DNA from: Aggregatilineales bacterium
GTDB taxonomy: Bacteria > Chloroflexota > Anaerolineae > Aggregatilineales > Ch27
Reading direction: 5' to 3'
DNA: 50,285 bases
Assembly: GCA_029976005.1 (NCBI GenBank)
Contig: JARKOQ010000114.1
Location: 1 to 50,285 of the forward strand
This document shows, piece by piece, positions 8,131 to 17,881 of the stretch. The stretch's first letter is position 1. Every line of letters starts with the position of its first letter. The position numbers were made by a program, and so were the translations under genes. The notes under the pieces are model-generated. The model saw only the letters and a list, made by a program, of their open reading frames with translations. It did no database searches and was not told where the DNA came from.

Positions 8131-9414
8131 CTAAAGTGATGGCAAAAGGGCCGTTGCGGCTGTGATCCGGGGCCATCCGTCGCCGGTCATTTCCAGCCCG
8201 GCCAGGCCCGATCGCGGGGCGGCCGGAACTGCTTGTGCGGCCGCCTGCTCCTGCATGATCACGCCGCCACTGGCCCATGCCCACCACCCGCGTTCCCAGG
8301 GAGAAGCCCAGGCCACATCGATTCCCGCGAAACCCGCCCCGGCCGGGTCAAGGAGCGTCCGGGCCAGAACCGGGTCCGGCACAATCTGGATGCCCAGACC
8401 GATCGGCAGATCGCCCAGGCTGACGGGCAGATCGCCGCCCAGGGCCTCCGCCCGCCCGGTCGCCCAGACCTGAATATCGAACCCATCGGGCAGCCCGGCG
8501 GCGGCCAGCCCTTCCCGCGCTCCTACCAGATCGGTAGCTGCGAGCGCGTCCATCACGCCGGCCCCGGCCAGCGGGCCGACCTGTCCGCGCAGCAGCAGGC
8601 TTCGGCGGACGACCCGTTCCGGCCAGGGCCGATACCATTCTCCCAGGCTGGCCGCCTCCGCGCCGAGCACGAGATCGGGAACGGCGTTTCCAGCCGCCAG
8701 AGCGGCCTGAAGCGTGGAAACGTCCGTGCTGACCACGTCGATCCCCGGCAGGACCGGGACGCCGCCGTGATACCCGGCAAAGGCATCGAAGGCGGCTCCC
8801 ATCTCAGTTGTACCCGTCTGGATGAACGGCCCCGTGCCCATCCCGCTCGGGCTGACGATCGCCAGTGCCGGATCGGCCAGCAATCCGGGGAAATCCTCGA
8901 ACGGCTGCTTCAGGGTGATCACCACGCCGCGATCCGACGGTTCGATGCGCTCGACGAGCGCCTGAAAGGCAATCACCGCCAGCGGACGATCGTCGCCGTC
9001 CTGGGCCAGAAGCGCCTGCAAGGCAGAGGCGACCTGCGCCGCGCCGTACGGGCTGCCGTCCTGAAAAGTAACCCCGTCCCGGAGTTGGATCGACCACGAG
9101 AGCCCGTCTGGACTGGCTTCCGGCAGTTCGGCCGCCAACAGGGGACGAAGATCCCCGGCCATCCCATACCCCAGCAGCGGCTCGAAGCTCAGCGCCGCGC
9201 GGACTTCCTGGAAGCCATCTTCTGCCCCCACCATCCAGATTTGCAGCCGGTCCGCGGGGGCCGTGCCCGTGGCAGGCGGCAGCGCCGTTTGGGTGGCCTC
9301 CACCTCGCTGATGAAGATCGGCGTGGGCGTCTGCGCGCATCCGGCCAGCAGCCAGACGAGCGCCAGCCACCCGGCCATGCGCCAGACACCCACATGCCAT
9401 CGGCGGCCAATCAC
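8131..9414 (-). CDS. Solute-binding-like lipoprotein (peptide/nickel binding protein family)
   Basis: A signal peptide ends in the lipobox LLAGC, so the protein is predicted to be lipid-anchored outside the membrane. The mature part shows the family 5 extracellular binding fold: FEPLLGYGMAGDLRPLLA followed by LSWSIQLRDGVTFQDGSPYGAAQVASAL, as in oligopeptide-binding proteins. At about 427 residues it is shorter than the usual 500-600, and no permease or ATPase gene is next to it, so it may be a stand-alone binder. I prefer GTG 9414, 9 bases after AGGGGG; ATG 9423 is too close to that site, and ATG 9378 is a further option. The stop is directly followed by the start of the DHH fusion. Confidence 0.8.
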   Translation of the reverse strand: MIGRRWHVGVWRMAGWLALVWLLAGCAQTPTPIFISEVEATQTALPPATGTAPADRLQIWMVGAEDGFQEVRAALSFEPLLGYGMAGDLRPLLAAELPEASPDGLSWSIQLRDGVTFQDGSPYGAAQVASALQALLAQDGDDRPLAVIAFQALVERIEPSDRGVVITLKQPFEDFPGLLADPALAIVSPSGMGTGPFIQTGTTEMGAAFDAFAGYHGGVPVLPGIDVVSTDVSTLQAALAAGNAVPDLVLGAEAASLGEWYRPWPERVVRRSLLLRGQVGPLAGAGVMDALAATDLVGAREGLAAAGLPDGFDIQVWATGRAEALGGDLPVSLGDLPIGLGIQIVPDPVLARTLLDPAGAGFAGIDVAWASPWERGWWAWASGGVIMQEQAAAQAVPAAPRSGLAGLEMTGDGWPRITAATALLPSL

Positions 9415-9460
9415 CGGGCACATCCCCCTGCTGGACTCGAAGCACGCGCGGATCGCGGCC

Positions 9461-9835
9461 TCATGGCACGATCCAGGGTTCGGTCAGCAAGGGAACCCGC
9501 GCGGCCGCCCCAGCCGAAAAGAAGGCCACGATCCCGTAGATCAGCGCCGCAGTCCGGTCATCCCGCCCATGCAGCAGGGAAAACGTCCCCGGTAGGACGA
9601 TCACGAAATAGATCGCATACAGATAGTAGACCCAGCGCCGGGCCTGAATCCCCATGAGCGCCATGACCAGCGACAACAGCAGAATCGCGGCGGCCAGGAT
9701 CGAGTTCGTCGCCAGCGCCCCCCAGAACTGCCCGCCGAGCGGCTGCCGGCGCGCGGCCTGAATCGCGCTCCAGAACCCGATGGCGAAGGAGAACAGAATA
9801 TAGGCGTTGTTCAGGACGGCATGAATTTGCGGCAT
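9461..9835 (-). CDS. Small four-helix membrane protein
   Basis: A 124-residue protein with four predicted membrane helices: ILFSFAIGFWSAI, LATNSILAAAILLLSLVMAL, YYLYAIYFVIVLPGTFSLL and AALIYGIVAFFSAGAAA. An AAAGGT ribosome site precedes the ATG. It lies 53 bases after the large histidine kinase and 46 bases before the binding-protein gene on the same strand, so it may be co-transcribed with both. It has no recognised domain, and the function is unknown. Co-occurrence with the kinase could hint at a signalling or membrane-sensing role, but this is only context. Confidence 0.75.
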   Translation of the reverse strand: MPQIHAVLNNAYILFSFAIGFWSAIQAARRQPLGGQFWGALATNSILAAAILLLSLVMALMGIQARRWVYYLYAIYFVIVLPGTFSLLHGRDDRTAALIYGIVAFFSAGAAARVPLLTEPWIVP

Positions 9836-9888
9836 GGTTATCAGACCTTTGTCGAGACGAATCGCTCACCGGGGCAGAAACGCACCGG

Positions 9889-12800
9889 CTAGGACGGCTT
9901 GAGACGTTTGATTGTCGGCTGACTCGCGCGTGCGCCCGCTTCAGCCGTCTTCGGAAGCGCGAAGATGAACGTGCTGCCGCGGCCCACTTCGCTCTCAACC
10001 CAGATCCGGCCGCCGTGCTGCTGGATCGTTTCCTGCACGATCGCCAGCCCCAGCCCGGTGCCGCCATAGCGCCGCGTGGCGCTGCTGTCGATCTGGTAGA
10101 ACCGCTGGAAGATGCGGGTGTGGGCTTCCTTGGGAATGCCGATTCCCTGATCTTTGACGCGAACCTCAAGCTCACCGCCGCGATCGAAGACTGCGATCTC
10201 CACCCGAGTTCGATCCGGGCTGAACTTGATCGCGTTCTCCAGCAAGTGCTCCACGGCCTCCGCCAGCAGGCGCTCGTCGACGGCGATCGAAGGCAAGCCC
10301 GGCGGCACCTGGCGCACGATCTCGATCGACCGGCGGCTCGCAGCCGGCACCCAGGTGCGCACCGCGCGCTCAACGATATCCTCCATCTGGCAGGCCCGCC
10401 GGTCGAGAGGATGCGCATGCAGCGCCTGAACCGCGATGATATCCTTGACCAGCTCGGACAGATGCCTGGCGCGCTGGATCACGAAATCGAGCTTCTCCCG
10501 CTGCTCGGCGTTCAACGGGCCGAACGCCTCGCTGTGCATCAGCTCGATGTAACCGAGGATGTGCAGCAGCGGAGTCTGAATCTCGTGGGACAGATTCTGG
10601 AGCAGATCGTCCTTGAGCTGATCCGCCTGTTTGAGTTCATCGTAGGCGGCTTCCAGTGCCCTGGCGCGGCGTTCCAGGCTCTGGTAGAGATTGGCGTTCT
10701 CCATGGCATTACCGACGACGTTGGCGATGCCCTGGCAGAGCGAAATCTGCTCCGCGTCGAAGGTCCGCGTCCGATCCGAATCGACCAGCAGGACGAGGCC
10801 TTCCGGATTGCCCCGGATCATCAGCGGAGCCATCAGGAGGACCTGCCCGCCCAGCCGCGCCAGGAATTCCTGTTCGCGCGGAGCGATCTCTTGCTCCGTC
10901 CCGCAGACCACTTTGGGCTGGCCGACCGACAGCGCGCGCATCATCGCCGGGAACTCGCGCAGGCTGTACCGGACACCGCGCTGATCCGGCCACAGGGAGA
11001 AACCCGTCTCGAACAGCCGCCGGATCTGCGAATGGCCGGGCAGCCATTCCTCGACCGCGACCCAGGTGCAACTGGCCGCCTCCTGAATTTGCTCGCTCAG
11101 GGTAGCCAGCGCCTCCCGGTTGCGCCAGGTGCTTTCAATCCTGTGCCCCAATTGCGCCTGCCAGGCGCGCACCACCCGGTCGACCCGATCCGAGTCCACA
11201 TCCGAGTAGAACTGCTGGGCGACGTGACTGAAGAGAGAGAGCATCCCCACCACGCGCCCGCCAATCCAGAGAGGCACCCCCAACATCGCGCGCTGGCCGG
11301 CCTCCTGAAGCGTCCGGCGCTCTTCGGGCGAGCAGGCCGGATCGCTGACATGGGCGGAAACCACCCGCCCGGAGACGAGCGCCGCGTGGTGAAGCGGCAG
11401 TTCCGTCAGATCGCGCACCGGGCCGCTGTCCGGTCCCCAGTACGCACCCGCCACTTCCGCCAGAACACCCAATCCGTTGGACGAGCGATCCCATCCCGCG
11501 ATCAGGCAGCGCTCGACTTCCAGCGCGTCGACCAACCGCCGGGCGATCAACTCCAACACGCTGCCAAAGTCCAGCGTGGAGGAGACCGCCGCGCTGGAAT
11601 CGAGCAGCGTGCCCACGTCCTTCAGCCGGCGGCGAGTCTGGTCATACAGCCGGGCGTTTTCCAGTGCGACCGCGGCCGTCCCGGCGATGTTCTCCAGCAG
11701 TTCGACATCCAGCCGGTTGAACGCCCCATGCTGCTTGTTGATCACTTCCAGGACGCCAATCACCCGGTCGGATACGATCAGCGGCACGGCGATCAGGGTT
11801 TGCGTCGTCAGCCCGGACGACGCATCGATGTTGCGATAGAAACGGGAGTCCTTCCCCGTGTCGGCGACCAACTGGCTGGTCGCCTCGCGCGCGACCCAGC
11901 CCGCCACACCTTGCCCCAGCGGAACTCGCAGGCCGAGGATCGTGTCTGCCTGCGGCCCCACGGTCGCCACGAATGCCAGCTCGTCAGGATTGTCCTCGGC
12001 CCGCAGTAGAATCGAAGCGCCCTGCGCCTCGACCATCCGAACCGCCACATCAAGAATCTGGTTGATCACGTCGCTCGGCGACAGCGACGAAGAAATGACC
12101 TTGACCGCGTGATTCAACGCCTCAAGCTGCTGGCTCTGGCGTTGCAGCGCCTCTTCGCGGCTTTTCTGCTCCGTCAGGTCGCTGAGCACCAATACCTGCT
12201 GCGGGGCATCGGGGTCCAGAGCCGCGAAAGACGATCTGGATAGCAGCACCGGCAGGGCCTCGCCCGATTTCTTCAGCAGACGCTGGTCGAGCTTCATGGT
12301 GGAGCCAGCGCCCTTCAACAGGCTGCGCACGAGCGCGTCACGGTCGTCGGGATGAAAGAGAATCCCGACCCCTTGGCCGAAAATCTCCTGACGGGTGTAG
12401 CCGGTCATCAGCAACAGGCGCGTATTAACGTATTCGATCCCCCCCTGTTCGCCCACCACCACCAGACCGTCGCCCATCGTATCCAGGATCATGTGCAGGA
12501 AAGCCTGCTCGGCCTCCATCATCGCTTCCTGCTCGACCAGGTTATCGGCAAGCTGGATGTAGTCGAGCACGACGACAGCCTGTCGAACGGCCGACTCGAT
12601 CAGACCTTGCCGCCCGGCGCCCGCCGGAGGGGCCTCCATGGAGCCGAGGACAAGCAGCCCTATGACCTGTTGGCGGCTCCAAAGGGGAAGCAGATCGATA
12701 TACCGGATGCCGGATGCCATCAGGGAGTCGTGCAGGGGGCGCATCGCCGCCTGGCGGCTCATGGCCTCCAGAGGCACCCCCAGGACCGGCGTCCGCCGTC

Positions 12801-13386
12801 TGAGCACGCCCTTGAAGGCCGTGTTGACGCTCACGAAAGGCAGTTGCGGCGGGAGCGCGGGGCTTTCCACCGTGCACGCCAGCGCGCGATCTTCCAGAAC
12901 CTGATTGCGGGTGTCGGCCACGAGCAGCCAGGTCAGGTCGACCTTCAGGGCCACCTGGACGAACTCCGTGAACTGCTGAATCAGTCGTTCGGGAACGACA
13001 CTCCGCGGCCGGCCCGCGAGCGCGGCCCTGATCTGGCCGCTCAGCTCGCTGAGGGAAAGCGGCCGGGTGACGTAACCTGTGACGTCGTGCAGGCGATCTT
13101 CCGCCCACGACGGCGCGTCTTGTTCAGGCAGCACGAACAGAATCGGGATCGAGATAGTTGCCGGATTGGCTTCGAGCAGTTGCAGGACCTGCCCGCCATC
13201 CCGGCAGTCGGCGCTTACGTCCAATACAATCAAGCCCGGAAGCTGGTCGAAGGCCAGACCGGGCACGTCGCCAATCCGCTGGGTGCCAGTGACCGAATAG
13301 CCCTCGCCTTCCAGCCAGGCGGTCAGCATTCCCAAATCATCGGCGCGTTCGCTTGCAACAATCAGAGTGGGTTGGATCATCATCAT
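9889..13386 (-). CDS. Multi-GAF/PAS sensor histidine kinase with N-terminal receiver-like domain
   Basis: Large cytosolic kinase of about 1165 residues. Order: receiver-like domain (~1-125), GAF (~140-290), PAS (~310-430, with HPDDRDALVRSLL), two further GAF domains (~450-760), another GAF-like segment (~780-910), HisKA with the phospho-accepting His934 in SHEIQTPL, and HATPase_c with GTGLGLAI. The receiver keeps the aspartate in LIVLDVS but its conserved lysine is replaced (YVTRPLS) and the acidic pair near the N-terminus is missing, so it is probably a pseudo-receiver. Three consecutive ATGs (13386, 13383, 13380) begin the homologous region. The open frame runs upstream to 13464, but that part overlaps a terminator and a promoter-like site, so I exclude it. 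Confidence 0.88.
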   Translation of the reverse strand: MMMIQPTLIVASERADDLGMLTAWLEGEGYSVTGTQRIGDVPGLAFDQLPGLIVLDVSADCRDGGQVLQLLEANPATISIPILFVLPEQDAPSWAEDRLHDVTGYVTRPLSLSELSGQIRAALAGRPRSVVPERLIQQFTEFVQVALKVDLTWLLVADTRNQVLEDRALACTVESPALPPQLPFVSVNTAFKGVLRRRTPVLGVPLEAMSRQAAMRPLHDSLMASGIRYIDLLPLWSRQQVIGLLVLGSMEAPPAGAGRQGLIESAVRQAVVVLDYIQLADNLVEQEAMMEAEQAFLHMILDTMGDGLVVVGEQGGIEYVNTRLLLMTGYTRQEIFGQGVGILFHPDDRDALVRSLLKGAGSTMKLDQRLLKKSGEALPVLLSRSSFAALDPDAPQQVLVLSDLTEQKSREEALQRQSQQLEALNHAVKVISSSLSPSDVINQILDVAVRMVEAQGASILLRAEDNPDELAFVATVGPQADTILGLRVPLGQGVAGWVAREATSQLVADTGKDSRFYRNIDASSGLTTQTLIAVPLIVSDRVIGVLEVINKQHGAFNRLDVELLENIAGTAAVALENARLYDQTRRRLKDVGTLLDSSAAVSSTLDFGSVLELIARRLVDALEVERCLIAGWDRSSNGLGVLAEVAGAYWGPDSGPVRDLTELPLHHAALVSGRVVSAHVSDPACSPEERRTLQEAGQRAMLGVPLWIGGRVVGMLSLFSHVAQQFYSDVDSDRVDRVVRAWQAQLGHRIESTWRNREALATLSEQIQEAASCTWVAVEEWLPGHSQIRRLFETGFSLWPDQRGVRYSLREFPAMMRALSVGQPKVVCGTEQEIAPREQEFLARLGGQVLLMAPLMIRGNPEGLVLLVDSDRTRTFDAEQISLCQGIANVVGNAMENANLYQSLERRARALEAAYDELKQADQLKDDLLQNLSHEIQTPLLHILGYIELMHSEAFGPLNAEQREKLDFVIQRARHLSELVKDIIAVQALHAHPLDRRACQMEDIVERAVRTWVPAASRRSIEIVRQVPPGLPSIAVDERLLAEAVEHLLENAIKFSPDRTRVEIAVFDRGGELEVRVKDQGIGIPKEAHTRIFQRFYQIDSSATRRYGGTGLGLAIVQETIQQHGGRIWVESEVGRGSTFIFALPKTAEAGARASQPTIKRLKPS

Positions 13387-13411
13387 CACCACGGCATAGG
13401 ATGTGAAGGGC

Positions 13412-13440
13412 ATTGTATTGGACTTGAACTGAATCCGCAA
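13412..13440 (-). promoter_or_regulatory. Possible promoter of the multi-GAF kinase
   Basis: On the minus strand TTGCGG and TACAAT are separated by exactly 17 bases. The -10 matches 5 of 6, the -35 only 3 of 6. Transcription would begin near 13405, just ahead of the three clustered ATG codons, which supports the downstream start. Confidence 0.35.
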
Positions 13441-13462
13441 CGAATGAGCCGCTGATCCCCAC

Positions 13463-13496
13463 AAAAAACAGCCCCGGCCGCGCTGGCCGGGGCTGT
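13463..13496 (-). terminator. Rho-independent terminator of ubiA-like gene
   Basis: A perfect 12-bp GC-rich stem (13468-13479 with 13485-13496) with a 5-base loop is followed on the minus strand by TTTTTT. It lies 26 bases after the UbiA stop and isolates that gene from the kinase gene. Confidence 0.92.
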
Positions 13497-13522
13497 CCCA
13501 TTATGCAATGCGGTTGACAGAA

Positions 13523-14410
13523 CTAGAAGAACAGCACCAGAAGCAGCCAGAAACCGACGGTTGCATTCGCGGTGATCAGGAATTGAATCTGGATATTCCC
13601 GCTGCGATCCGCCACCTCGCCGCCCCGCATGTCCTTACCCGGACGGTAGATCAGCATCACCAGGCAGAACACGCTCACGCCGAGAATCGGCAGCCACCAG
13701 GGCAGGACGCCCAGTACGAACGCCGCGAGGAAAAAGATCACGGCCAGCGCCACGCACAGGTACATCAGGAACCGGGTGATGCGCTCACCAACCATGATCG
13801 CCGTGTTATGAAGACCGGCGGCCCGATCCATATCGTAGTCACGCAGTTGGTTGTACAACTGGCCGTAGATCGAGATCAGCGTCGTTGCCAGACCGATCAG
13901 CCACACCCAGCCGGGGTTGACGTCGTACGCGAAGTATCCGGCCAGGAACAGCAGCCCGCTCAGCATCAGCGAGTGCGAAGTCACGTCCGCCACCGGCCAG
14001 GCCTTCAGCCGAACCGGCTTCCACGAATAGAAGTGAGACAGCAGCACCGTCAGCACGCCGATCCCCAGCACCCACAGGCCACCCATCGCGTACAATCCGA
14101 TGGCAGCCAGGGCCACCAGGGCGGACACCGCCCAGCCCAACCGGCCCGAAATCTCCCCCATCGCGATGGGATTGCGCGCCGCGCGTGCCGGATCGACTGC
14201 ATCATCCGGCGCGTCTTCGATGTCGTTAATCATGAACGCGTACGCCACGGCCAGGATGTTGGCCAGCGTCACGGCGATAATCCGCCAATCAAGCGGCTGC
14301 TGCGTCAGCAATGCACCGAACAGCGTCACCGGGATCGTGAATGGGACAAATTCCTTCCACCGGCTGAGTCGTATCAGCCCAACTGCCTTTCGGCTCAGCG
14401 CCTGCTCCAT
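13523..14410 (-). CDS. UbiA family prenyltransferase
   Basis: Integral membrane prenyltransferase of 295 residues. The first Asp-rich motif is NDIEDAPDDAVDPAR (Asn62 onward, NDxxDxxxD class) and the second is RDYDMDRAAG, both placed at membrane ends as in the family; eight or nine hydrophobic segments follow the UbiA pattern. These enzymes attach an isoprenoid chain to an aromatic or sugar acceptor (quinones, chlorophyll, haem O, archaeal-type lipids, DPPR). The acceptor cannot be set from sequence; a role in menaquinone or another lipid is possible. ATG 14410 is chosen because GAGGAG lies 6 bases before it. The gene stands alone, ending in a strong terminator. Confidence 0.9.
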   Translation of the reverse strand: MEQALSRKAVGLIRLSRWKEFVPFTIPVTLFGALLTQQPLDWRIIAVTLANILAVAYAFMINDIEDAPDDAVDPARAARNPIAMGEISGRLGWAVSALVALAAIGLYAMGGLWVLGIGVLTVLLSHFYSWKPVRLKAWPVADVTSHSLMLSGLLFLAGYFAYDVNPGWVWLIGLATTLISIYGQLYNQLRDYDMDRAAGLHNTAIMVGERITRFLMYLCVALAVIFFLAAFVLGVLPWWLPILGVSVFCLVMLIYRPGKDMRGGEVADRSGNIQIQFLITANATVGFWLLLVLFF

Positions 14411-14659
14411 AACATTCTCCTCGAATAGTCCGGTCTGATATCGCATGGAAAAACACGCGTTGGGACAGATAGATACGCCTGCCCTCAAGACTGCGCCATT
14501 CTAGCCTGTAGAGTGGCTTTCAGACAAGCCCTTGTCGGGCACGACGCTCACGCGGGCGTGATGGCGCGGGCAGCCTGCCATGATAAAGCCTCTCCCGGAG
14601 ATACCCGGTCGCCTACCCGCATTTGCCCAAATCCCGGCCCGGTGGCTATGATTACCGGC

Positions 14660-16246
14660 ATGAGAAAATTCCTGGCCGGTTCGATGCTGTTGGGTTGGGT
14701 TGGATTGGCGAGCGCCTGCCTGCCCTCGGCCGCGCCCCCCACGGTTCACGTGCCTCCCCCAACACCGACAACCGTCACTTTATACGTCTCCAATACCCCC
14801 ACGGTTGCGGCTCAGTCCACCCGGACGGCGCCGACGCTGACCGCCTCCCACCTACCGCAGCCTGGAGAGCCATGCGAGCCGGCCCAGAGCACATCCGCTC
14901 AGTCCGCGATTCGCTACACGGTCGATGCCACCCTGGACTATGAAACCCGACAGGTTCAGGTGCGCGACGCGATCGCGTTTCGGAACGAGACCGGAGATAC
15001 TCTGGACGAGCTGGTTTTCTACTTCGCGCCGAACGCCCAGCCCGGCGTCGTGACTCTGGAAGCGGTCACCCAGCCTGACTCGGATGCGCCCCTCGCGGCC
15101 AGTCTGGAAGGCACCCGCCTGAGCGTCCAGCTTCCGGAGCCACTGGGTGAACACTGCGCGCAAGACCTGACGATCGCCTACCTCCTGAACGTCCTCCCCA
15201 TGGGCGAAGGCTACTTCCCCCTCCAGGGCTATCTGGGTTTCAGCGAACGCCAGTTCAACCTCGGCCACTGGCTTCCCACGGTGGCTCACCGCGTCGCCGG
15301 TGAATGGATCACCCCACCGCGCATCAACGTGGGCGAGCAGGAGGTGATCCCGGCGGCGGATTTCGAGGTCGCGCTCACGGCTCGGCATGCCCCGCGCCAT
15401 CTCACGGTCGTCGGCCCTGGCACCGTCGAGCAGCGCCGTTCCGTCTGGCGCTTCAGCTTGAGTCAGGCCCGCGATCTGACCCTCAGCCTGAGCAATCAAT
15501 ATCGCCGCCAGTCCGCAACTGCGGCCAATGGGGTCGAAGTGGAGCTTTACACTCTGGACGAGTTCTCGCCCTCGTCTGAATCCGCCGCCAACGCGCCGGA
15601 TCAGGCACTCGACACGGCGGTGGCCGCCCTGGAGTTGTACAGCGACCTGTACGGCCCATATCCGTATGACCGCTTGGTGGTTCTGGAAAGCGATTTTCCG
15701 GATGGCATGGAGTTCAGCGGCCTGGTTTTCGTCGGCGGGGAATGGTTCCGCGGCTATCACGGAGACCCCGCATCCTACCTGACACTCATCACGGCCCATG
15801 AAGTGTCGCATCAGTGGTGGTACGTGCAGGTCGCCAACGATCAAAGCCAGACCCCCTGGCTGGACGAAGCCCTGGCGACCTACAGCGAATACGTCTTCCT
15901 GCAGGAAATCTATCCCGAACTGACCGACTGGTGGTGGCGCTTCCGGGTGGACGCCTATGCGCCTGAAGGCTTCGTGGATTCCACGGTCTACGAGTTCAAC
16001 AGCATTCGCGGCTACATCAATGCCGTGTACCTGCAGGGCGCGCGCCTGGTGCATCGTCTGCGGGAGGATGTCGGAGGCGAAGCCTTCTTCCAATGGCTGC
16101 ACGATTACGTGGAAGCCGAACGGGGCCAGATCGCGACCCCGGAATCCTTCTGGGCGGCCTTGCCCCCGGACCTGCTCGAAGCCACCCAGGCGACCCGCGA
16201 AGCCTTTCTGCGCCGGTCCGAGATCGCGCCGAACCGGCCGGACTGA
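14660..16246 (+). CDS. M1 family metallopeptidase lipoprotein
   Basis: Zinc aminopeptidase-like protein of 528 residues with an N-terminal lipoprotein signal (MRKFLAGSMLLGW...ASAC), a Pro/Thr-rich linker of about 30 residues, an N-terminal beta domain and a thermolysin-like catalytic domain. The zinc site is complete: HEVSH (His380, Glu381, His384) and the third ligand Glu403, with the expected 18 residues between. The usual M1 exopeptidase GAMEN motif is replaced by a diverged segment around GMEFSGLVFVGG, common in this secreted subgroup. The helical C-terminal domain is short. ATG 14660 is chosen because it begins a proper signal peptide; ATG 14648 would add four residues. Predicted to be attached to the outer face of the membrane and to act on peptides. 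Confidence 0.9.
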   Translation: MRKFLAGSMLLGWVGLASACLPSAAPPTVHVPPPTPTTVTLYVSNTPTVAAQSTRTAPTLTASHLPQPGEPCEPAQSTSAQSAIRYTVDATLDYETRQVQVRDAIAFRNETGDTLDELVFYFAPNAQPGVVTLEAVTQPDSDAPLAASLEGTRLSVQLPEPLGEHCAQDLTIAYLLNVLPMGEGYFPLQGYLGFSERQFNLGHWLPTVAHRVAGEWITPPRINVGEQEVIPAADFEVALTARHAPRHLTVVGPGTVEQRRSVWRFSLSQARDLTLSLSNQYRRQSATAANGVEVELYTLDEFSPSSESAANAPDQALDTAVAALELYSDLYGPYPYDRLVVLESDFPDGMEFSGLVFVGGEWFRGYHGDPASYLTLITAHEVSHQWWYVQVANDQSQTPWLDEALATYSEYVFLQEIYPELTDWWWRFRVDAYAPEGFVDSTVYEFNSIRGYINAVYLQGARLVHRLREDVGGEAFFQWLHDYVEAERGQIATPESFWAALPPDLLEATQATREAFLRRSEIAPNRPD

Positions 16247-16420
16247 CTCGCGGCAATTCCTTCTAGCGTTCCGCCAACCCCTTTCTGCTTCTTTTGGTTC
16301 AGTCAGGCCGGCTCGACCAGTGGCGCGGCCTACCGCCGCGGTGTATCCTCTTTCCGGCGAATCCGCATTCCGCCAACCAAGTCTATCCGGCGCGACACAC
16401 GCAGAAAGAACGGGAAGCGT

Positions 16421-17782
16421 ATGACCAATCAATCGTTCCCCAGGGACTTCGTCTGGGGAGCAGCGACGGCCTCCTACCAGATCGAGGGCGCAGTCAATGC
16501 TGGCGGACGCGGCCCATCGATTTGGGATACATTCAGCCACATCCCCGGCAACGTGGCTCTCAACCACACCGGCGACGTGGCTTGCGACCATTACCACCGC
16601 TGGCGCGAGGACATCGCGCTGATGAAGCAGCTTGGTCTGGGCGCCTACCGCTTCTCGATCGCCTGGCCGCGCATCCTCCCGGAAGGCACGGGGCGTGTCA
16701 ACCCCGACGGGCTGCGCTTCTACAGCGACCTGGTCGACGGCCTGCTCGAAGCCGGGATCACTCCCTGGGTCACCCTGTATCACTGGGACTTGCCCCAACC
16801 GCTCGAAGATCGCGGCGGTTGGCCCTCGCGGGAAATCGTCCAGGCCTTCGTGGAATATACCGATGTGGTCACCCGCCACCTGGGCGACCGCGTCAAACAC
16901 TGGATCACGCTCAACGAACCACACGTCTTCACGTTCGTCGGCTACGGTGGAGGCCGCCATGCCCCCGGCCGCGACGATCAGTTCGAGGCGGCGCGGGCCA
17001 GCCATCACGCCCTGCTCGCGCACGGCGAAGCGATGCGCGTCATCCGGGCCAACGTGCCGGGCGCCGTGGCGGGCATCACGCTCAATATGTCCAAGGTCTA
17101 TCCCGCGACCCCCAGCGAACCGGACGCCCAGGCGGCAGCCATCGTGGACGCCAGCCTCAACCGCTGGTTCGCCGGCCCGGTGTTCGGCCAGGGATACCCG
17201 CCTGAACTGCTGGCCTTCTACCAGTCCCAGGGCGAATTCGTCAAACCAGGCGACATGCAGACCATCGCCGCGCCGGTCGATTTCCTGGGCATCAACAACT
17301 ATTTCCCGATCTATGCCACCGCCGACCCACGCCAGCCGCACGGTCTGAGCACGCTGACCCCGGAAGAACTGGCCGCCGCCGGTCACACCCTGACCGAGAT
17401 GGGCTGGCCCGTAGTGCCGCAAGGCCTGGTCGATCTTCTGATCGACTTGCACGAAACATACCGCCCGGCCGCCCTCTATATCACCGAAAACGGCGCGGCC
17501 TTCGCCGACGAACTGAGTGAGGGGGCCGTCCACGACGCGCGACGGGTGCAGTACCTGCACGACCACCTGAGCGCACTGGCGGACGTGACGGCCGGCGGCG
17601 TGCCCTTGCGCGGCTATTTCGTCTGGTCGCTCCTCGACAACTTCGAGTGGGGACACGGCTACACCAAGCGCTTCGGGATTGTCTACATGGATTACGAGAC
17701 CCTGCGGCGCATTCCCAAGGATAGCTACCACTGGTACCGGCAAACCGTCGCGAATAACCAGCCCGCGCCGCTGGCTGAGTGA
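16421..17782 (+). CDS. GH1 beta-glucosidase (first copy)
   Basis: Retaining beta-glycosidase with a complete GH1 barrel of 453 residues. The acid/base is Glu166 in TLNEP and the nucleophile Glu356 in ITENG; the N-terminal signature FVWGAATASYQIEGA and the aglycone loop SLLDNFEWGHGY are present. There is no signal peptide, so it acts on imported disaccharides such as cellobiose. A GGGAAG ribosome site precedes the ATG. A second GH1 of nearly equal length lies 4 kb away on the opposite strand. Substrate preference (beta-glucoside versus beta-galactoside or fucoside) cannot be told by eye. Confidence 0.95.
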   Translation: MTNQSFPRDFVWGAATASYQIEGAVNAGGRGPSIWDTFSHIPGNVALNHTGDVACDHYHRWREDIALMKQLGLGAYRFSIAWPRILPEGTGRVNPDGLRFYSDLVDGLLEAGITPWVTLYHWDLPQPLEDRGGWPSREIVQAFVEYTDVVTRHLGDRVKHWITLNEPHVFTFVGYGGGRHAPGRDDQFEAARASHHALLAHGEAMRVIRANVPGAVAGITLNMSKVYPATPSEPDAQAAAIVDASLNRWFAGPVFGQGYPPELLAFYQSQGEFVKPGDMQTIAAPVDFLGINNYFPIYATADPRQPHGLSTLTPEELAAAGHTLTEMGWPVVPQGLVDLLIDLHETYRPAALYITENGAAFADELSEGAVHDARRVQYLHDHLSALADVTAGGVPLRGYFVWSLLDNFEWGHGYTKRFGIVYMDYETLRRIPKDSYHWYRQTVANNQPAPLAE

Positions 17783-17881
17783 CCTGGCCCACCTGATTCC
17801 GTTCGATCCAACCGGTGGCAAAGGTCTGCCGCCGTCGCAGTTCGATGACTCGGCAGTAAACTATTCCAGGGAGAACATTCA

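Noticed and set aside
13387-13464. Longer N-terminus of the multi-GAF kinase
   Set aside because: It would start at the edge of the UbiA terminator and cover promoter-like boxes; homology begins at the ATG cluster near 13380.
14852-17821. Very long antisense open frame (989 codons) on the minus strand
   Set aside because: It lies antisense to the M1 peptidase and GH1 genes, which have intact catalytic motifs. Such shadows are common in GC-rich DNA.
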